A DNA stretch of 17,405 nucleotides from an uncultured Lachnospiraceae bacterium. Lineage in GTDB: Bacteria; Bacillota; Clostridia; Lachnospirales; Lachnospiraceae. Below, piece after piece: positions 14,431 through 17,405 of this stretch. The notes beneath the pieces are model-generated. The model ran no database searches and was not told the origin of the DNA. It worked only from the letters and a program-made list of their open reading frames with translations. The position numbers were made by a program, and so were the translations under genes. The stretch spans positions 1-17,405 of the forward strand of contig CANSYV010000002.1 of the NCBI GenBank assembly GCA_947651335.1. The letters run 5' to 3'. The stretch's first letter is position 1. The number at the start of each line of letters is the position of its first letter.

Positions 14431-15927
14431 TCATTCTCCATTCTCCTGCATCGCCAAAGAGAGAATACCTTCCTCTGACATCTCTTTTCTGTCAAGGCAT
14501 CCTGTGACAGTGCCATCTCTCATGACAATCACTTTATCACAGATATTAATTACCTCCTGCAGTTCAGAAGAAATAAAGATTACACCCAGACCTTCCCTCG
14601 CCAAGTCACATACCATTTGGTAAATTTCTGCCTTTGCACCTACGTCAATGCCTTTTGTGGGTTCATCCAGAATCAATACCTTCAAATCCGCCAGCATCCA
14701 TCGTCCCAGAATAATCTTCTGCTGATTCCCGCCAGATAATTCCATGGCAATCTTCTCTATGGAGGGAGTCTTTATTCGATATGCAGCCACCGCCTCTTTC
14801 GACAGCTTCCGCTCCCTTTTTCTGTCAATAATCCCCCTGCGGGATATTTTATTCAAAATAGGAATCGTCAGATTATTTCTAATGGACCGTCCCAGCACCA
14901 ATCCCTGTTCTTTACGGTCTTCCGGACAAAGGCCAATGCCCTCTTCGATAGCGTCTTTCGGATTTCTGATCTTTTTTAATCTTCCGTCAATATAAATCTC
15001 TCCGCTTTTCACCTTGTCCCCGCCGAAAAGCAGCTGCATTGTCTCTGAACGGCCGGCTCCCACCAATCCGGCGAACCCCAGCACTTCCCCCCGGTGCAGT
15101 TGGAAACTCACATTGTGGATTCCATTTCCCCTTAAGTTTCTGGCCTCCAGAACCACATCGCCCATCTGGTCATTGCGCTTCAAAGCAGAAAAAGTATCTC
15201 CCACATTTCTGCCTACCATTTTTGATACCAGGTATCCTTCGCTGGTATTTGCCGTCCGCACGTCTTCCACAAAGCGTCCATCTTTCAGGATGATAATTTT
15301 ATCCGTAAGCCTAAATAATTCTTTCAGACGATGGGATACATACAAGATAACTTTTCCAGAATCCCTCAACCTCTGAATCAAACCAAATAGAATATCTATT
15401 TCCGCGTCTGTCAGTGGCGCCGTGGGCTCGTCGAAGGCAATGACCTGACTCTTTCGCCGGTAAGCTTTCATGATTTCCACCATCTGCTGATATGCCGCAG
15501 ACAGCTTTTTCACCTTCGTCTGTGGAGAGAATGGCATATGGAACAACTCTATAATCCTCTGCATTTCCTCGTGAGAGCGCTTAAAATCAACAATCCCGGC
15601 CCTGTTGCAATATAAATCTTCCATAAATACGTTCTCTGTCACAGAAAGCTCACTGACCAGCTGGCGCTCCTGATAAATCACGCTGACTCCCGCTTGAATG
15701 GCTTCCATGGGCGAGTGAAATTTCATTTCTCTGCCATTTATAAAATATTCTCCCGAATCAGCCTGGTGCGCTCCGCTTAAAATTTTCAAAAGCGTGCTCT
15801 TTCCCGCCCCATTCTCTCCCAGCAGTGCGCATATCTCTCCTCCGTCTGCACGGAAACTGATGCCATCCAGAGCCTGAACACCTACGAAAGCCTTTCTGAT
15901 ATTTTTAAACTCAACATAGTTTTCCAT
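14431..15927 (-). CDS. Double-domain ABC ATPase, RbsA/MglA family
   Basis: A 498-residue fused ATPase energising the ribose-class importer. The first domain has Walker A GENGAGKS (37-44) and Walker B VIAFDEPTAPL (162-172), with a reduced signature LSAAYQQ (142-148). The second has a non-canonical Walker A GLVGAGRS (287-294), the signature LSGGNQQK (397-404) and Walker B VLILDEPTKGID (417-428). A degenerate second Walker A is normal for this family, so one site probably does most hydrolysis. The start is ATG 15927 with GGAGGG 8 nt upstream, 30 nt after the aryl-alcohol dehydrogenase. The gene order ATPase-permease-binding protein is that of many Clostridia CUT2 operons. Confidence 0.96.
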   Translation of the reverse strand: MENYVEFKNIRKAFVGVQALDGISFRADGGEICALLGENGAGKSTLLKILSGAHQADSGEYFINGREMKFHSPMEAIQAGVSVIYQERQLVSELSVTENVFMEDLYCNRAGIVDFKRSHEEMQRIIELFHMPFSPQTKVKKLSAAYQQMVEIMKAYRRKSQVIAFDEPTAPLTDAEIDILFGLIQRLRDSGKVILYVSHRLKELFRLTDKIIILKDGRFVEDVRTANTSEGYLVSKMVGRNVGDTFSALKRNDQMGDVVLEARNLRGNGIHNVSFQLHRGEVLGFAGLVGAGRSETMQLLFGGDKVKSGEIYIDGRLKKIRNPKDAIEEGIGLCPEDRKEQGLVLGRSIRNNLTIPILNKISRRGIIDRKRERKLSKEAVAAYRIKTPSIEKIAMELSGGNQQKIILGRWMLADLKVLILDEPTKGIDVGAKAEIYQMVCDLAREGLGVIFISSELQEVINICDKVIVMRDGTVTGCLDRKEMSEEGILSLAMQENGE

Positions 15928-15957
15928 GCTTTCATCCCTCCGCGCTTAATTTCGCTC

Positions 15958-17055
15958 TCAACTCTCCATAACCAGTACCGGCTTCAGGACACCTCCACTA
16001 ATCGAATCCTGAACCGCCTGCTGGATATTTTGGAAATCATAGCATTTAATAAGTTTGTCAATGGGGAAAATTCCCTTTTCATAATAGGAAATCAGCTGGG
16101 GAATAAATAAGCCCGGATTGCTGTGGCCTTCAATGATTCCTGTTAATGTCCGGTGCATGGCAGTTACTTCTTCATGAAAATTAATCTGCAGGTCATAGGC
16201 CGCTCCACAGACTGCAATCACACCAAAAGGTGCTGTACAGTTCACTGCGGTGCGCACACATTCCCCAATTCCGCTGCCATCCACTGCGTACTCCACGCCT
16301 TTACCTCCTGTCGCCTGGTGAACTGCTTTTACCGGCTCCGTTTTCTTTGCATGAACCACATGTGATGCGCCCAATTCCAATGCCAGATCCAATCTGGACT
16401 CCACTACGTCCACTGCTATAATCGGATCGCATCCGCATAATTTTGCTGCCATCAGCGCACTCATCCCCACTCCGCCGCAGCCAGACACCACAATGCCGCT
16501 TCCTGGCTCCGGTTTCAGATAATTAAGCACACTTCCCGCTCCTGTCTGAATCCCGCATCCAATGGGTGCCGCTATCTGTAGATCCATAGACTCCGGCACT
16601 GGGACAAGATTATTCTTATGCACCACTGCGTATTCTGCAAAGGAAGATTGACCAAAAAAATTTGAGATACGTTTTCCATTTTGGGATAAAGGTGTTCCCC
16701 CATGAAAACCATGTCCGGCAAAGTTTAAGCCATAAAGCCGATAACATCCCCAGGGACGTCCGCTGGAACAGGCAGGACATTCTCCACACCAGGAAAATGA
16801 CATTGCAACTTTGTCTCCTTTTTCAAATTTCTCTACACTGGAACCGGCCTCCACCACAACACCGCTTCCCTCGTGTCCCAGAACAATTGGATAAATATTT
16901 CCAAAATCTCCTTTCTGAGCTGCAGCGTCCGTATGGCAGACTCCACTGGCTGCAATCTTAACCAGCACTTCATCCGTACCAGGCCGGGCCAGGTCAACTT
17001 CCTCAATCGTATACGGACCGTTCACTTCATGTACTACTGCTGCCTTAATCTTCAA
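15958..17055 (-). CDS. Aryl-alcohol dehydrogenase (benzyl-alcohol-type, zinc MDR family), first gene of operon A
   Basis: A 365-residue medium-chain zinc alcohol dehydrogenase, probably oxidising benzyl-type alcohols to aldehydes with NAD+. Catalytic zinc ligands are C40, H61 and C167; structural zinc ligands are C90, C93, C96 and C104; the nucleotide loop is GCGGVG (192-197). The stretches NFAGHGFHGGTPLS, FFGQSSFAEYAV and PIGCGIQTGAGSVLN match XylB-type aryl-alcohol dehydrogenases, as I recall them, better than general ADHs. I choose a TTG start at 17055, because AAAGGGGGAG lies 6 nt upstream and the family begins just there. The in-frame GTG (17094) and ATG (17076) upstream lack an SD. The gene opens the transporter operon and lies downstream of a LysR-type box and promoter. 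Confidence 0.9.
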   Translation of the reverse strand: MKIKAAVVHEVNGPYTIEEVDLARPGTDEVLVKIAASGVCHTDAAAQKGDFGNIYPIVLGHEGSGVVVEAGSSVEKFEKGDKVAMSFSWCGECPACSSGRPWGCYRLYGLNFAGHGFHGGTPLSQNGKRISNFFGQSSFAEYAVVHKNNLVPVPESMDLQIAAPIGCGIQTGAGSVLNYLKPEPGSGIVVSGCGGVGMSALMAAKLCGCDPIIAVDVVESRLDLALELGASHVVHAKKTEPVKAVHQATGGKGVEYAVDGSGIGECVRTAVNCTAPFGVIAVCGAAYDLQINFHEEVTAMHRTLTGIIEGHSNPGLFIPQLISYYEKGIFPIDKLIKCYDFQNIQQAVQDSISGGVLKPVLVMES

Positions 17056-17061
17056 ATCAAG

Positions 17062-17071
17062 CTCCCCCTTT
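17062..17071 (-). promoter_or_regulatory. Ribosome binding site fixing the TTG start of the aryl-alcohol dehydrogenase
   Basis: AAAGGGGGAG lies 6 nt upstream of TTG 17055-17053. It is the only strong SD near the N-terminus and argues for TTG over the upstream GTG or ATG. Confidence 0.65.
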
Positions 17072-17145
17072 GCCATTTTATCGTACAGCCACACATTACA
17101 ATGCTAAAGCCAATATTTGCCATCAATATAATTTTCTAAAAATTG

Positions 17146-17169
17146 GTATAAAAAATCATAATTTTATAC
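17146..17169 (-). repeat. Inverted repeat in the operon A leader
   Basis: GTATAAAA and TTTTATAC form perfect 8-bp arms around an 8-nt spacer, about 30-50 nt into the predicted 5' leader. All but two of the arm pairs are A-T, so an RNA stem would be weak. It could be a protein site in DNA. No riboswitch pattern is recognisable in the roughly 140-nt leader. Confidence 0.35.
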
Positions 17170-17203
17170 TTTTTTTGGCGGCTTCACCTTGTATTTATAG
17201 ATG

Positions 17204-17232
17204 AGTATATCTTCTTCTCATTATATAAACAA
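17204..17232 (-). promoter_or_regulatory. Predicted promoter of operon A
   Basis: On the minus strand, -35 TTGTTT (17232-17227), a 17-nt spacer and -10 TATACT (17209-17204), giving a start near 17197. A second -10-like TATAAT at 17225-17220 lacks a matching -35. The first choice is favoured because it puts the upstream box at the same distance as in operon C. The weak -35 suits activation. Confidence 0.5.
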
Positions 17233-17253
17233 TTCTTTCTTTTCCTTTGAATG

Positions 17254-17268
17254 ATTCCAAATTGGAAT
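17254..17268 (-). promoter_or_regulatory. Predicted LysR-type operator of operon A
   Basis: ATTCCAAATTGGAAT is a perfect 15-bp palindrome with 7-bp arms and T-N11-A symmetry. On the minus strand it ends 21 nt before the -35 element, centred near -64. It is the better of the two boxes proposed for the LysR protein encoded at 9287-10192. An AT-only palindrome (AAATAAATTATTT, 17272-17284) lies right beside it. Confidence 0.65.
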
Positions 17269-17332
17269 AGGAAATAAATTATTTATATGGAAAAACAGAG
17301 GAATTCGGCACAAATTATCAGCAAATATATTC

Positions 17333-17371
17333 AGAGAAAAAAAGGTACAGCACCGCTGCCCCAAACCTTTT
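17333..17371 (-). terminator. Intrinsic-terminator-like element of a gene beyond the right edge
   Basis: On the minus strand AAAAGGT (17371-17365) pairs with ACCTTTT (17346-17340), and inside it CAGC pairs with GCTG around a 3-nt loop. A run of seven T follows (17343-17337). An internal asymmetric loop weakens the stem. It would end a minus-strand transcript entering from beyond 17405, separating that gene from operon A. In the 350 bases from 17056 to 17405 I see no protein gene, only this element, the operator, the promoter and the leader. Confidence 0.45.
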
Positions 17372-17405
17372 CATCTGACAATCAACCACCATCTGAAAAA
17401 CGCTA

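Noticed and set aside
13386..14516. Extended permease start at 14516 or 14441
   Set aside because: The extension lies in the end of the ATPase gene, and ATG 14441 has its SD only 1 nt away; ATG 14399 has GGGGGAG at 6 nt and gives a normal family N-terminus.
17056..17197. Riboswitch or leader peptide in the operon A leader
   Set aside because: The leader is AT-rich, with only a weak inverted repeat and small frames lacking a convincing SD; no known riboswitch core is visible.
17220..17225. TATAAT as the -10 of operon A
   Set aside because: No -35 at proper spacing, and it would place the LysR box near -48, unlike operon C; TATACT at 17204-17209 fits both criteria.

Overview
The gene content, the strong AGGAG-type ribosome binding sites, the TTG starts and the lipoprotein-type substrate-binding protein point to a low-to-mid GC anaerobic Firmicute. 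A gut Clostridia/Lachnospiraceae member is the best guess, but no marker gene confirms it. All 14 genes I can support lie on the minus strand, so transcription runs from high to low coordinates. There are no tRNAs, rRNAs, CRISPR arrays, insertion sequences or phage genes.

Layout in transcription order. (A) 17268-10752: operator and promoter, then an aryl-alcohol dehydrogenase (MDR/zinc type), a ribose-class (CUT2) ABC transporter (ATPase, permease, lipoprotein) and an aldehyde dehydrogenase, closed by a hairpin. (B) 10645-9287: a small LpdD-like protein whose gene overlaps that of a LysR-type regulator by 8 nt. (C) 9287-131: operator and promoter, then a UGSC-like two-part protein, an FAD oxidoreductase, a UbiX flavin prenyltransferase, an iron alcohol dehydrogenase, a UbiD-family decarboxylase, a UroD-fold zinc methyltransferase and a second aldehyde dehydrogenase. 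Junctions in C are tight (ATGA and TAATG overlaps, 4-21 nt gaps) except for 87 nt before ubiX.

Working model (inference): this is one regulon for anaerobic handling of an aromatic alcohol, aldehyde or acid. An aryl alcohol, perhaps delivered as a sugar-like conjugate through the ABC importer, would be oxidised to the aldehyde and then the acid. The prenyl-FMN-dependent UbiD enzyme, supplied by UbiX and assisted by LpdD, would then decarboxylate the acid. The UroD-fold protein suggests an added demethylation step. The FAD and UGSC-like proteins have no assigned step.

The most useful observation is regulatory. Operons A and C, 8 kb apart, each carry a 15-bp LysR-type box (TTTGGAAT half shared; T-N11-A symmetry) exactly 21 nt upstream of the -35 element, centred near -65. 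This ties both operons to the LysR gene between them. The second is the UGSC-like protein, whose UGSC position reads M-G-T-S, heading a UbiD operon.

By eye, operon C is clearly GC-richer than the region from about 9.2 kb rightwards. All family calls come from reading sequence motifs; no database search was run.
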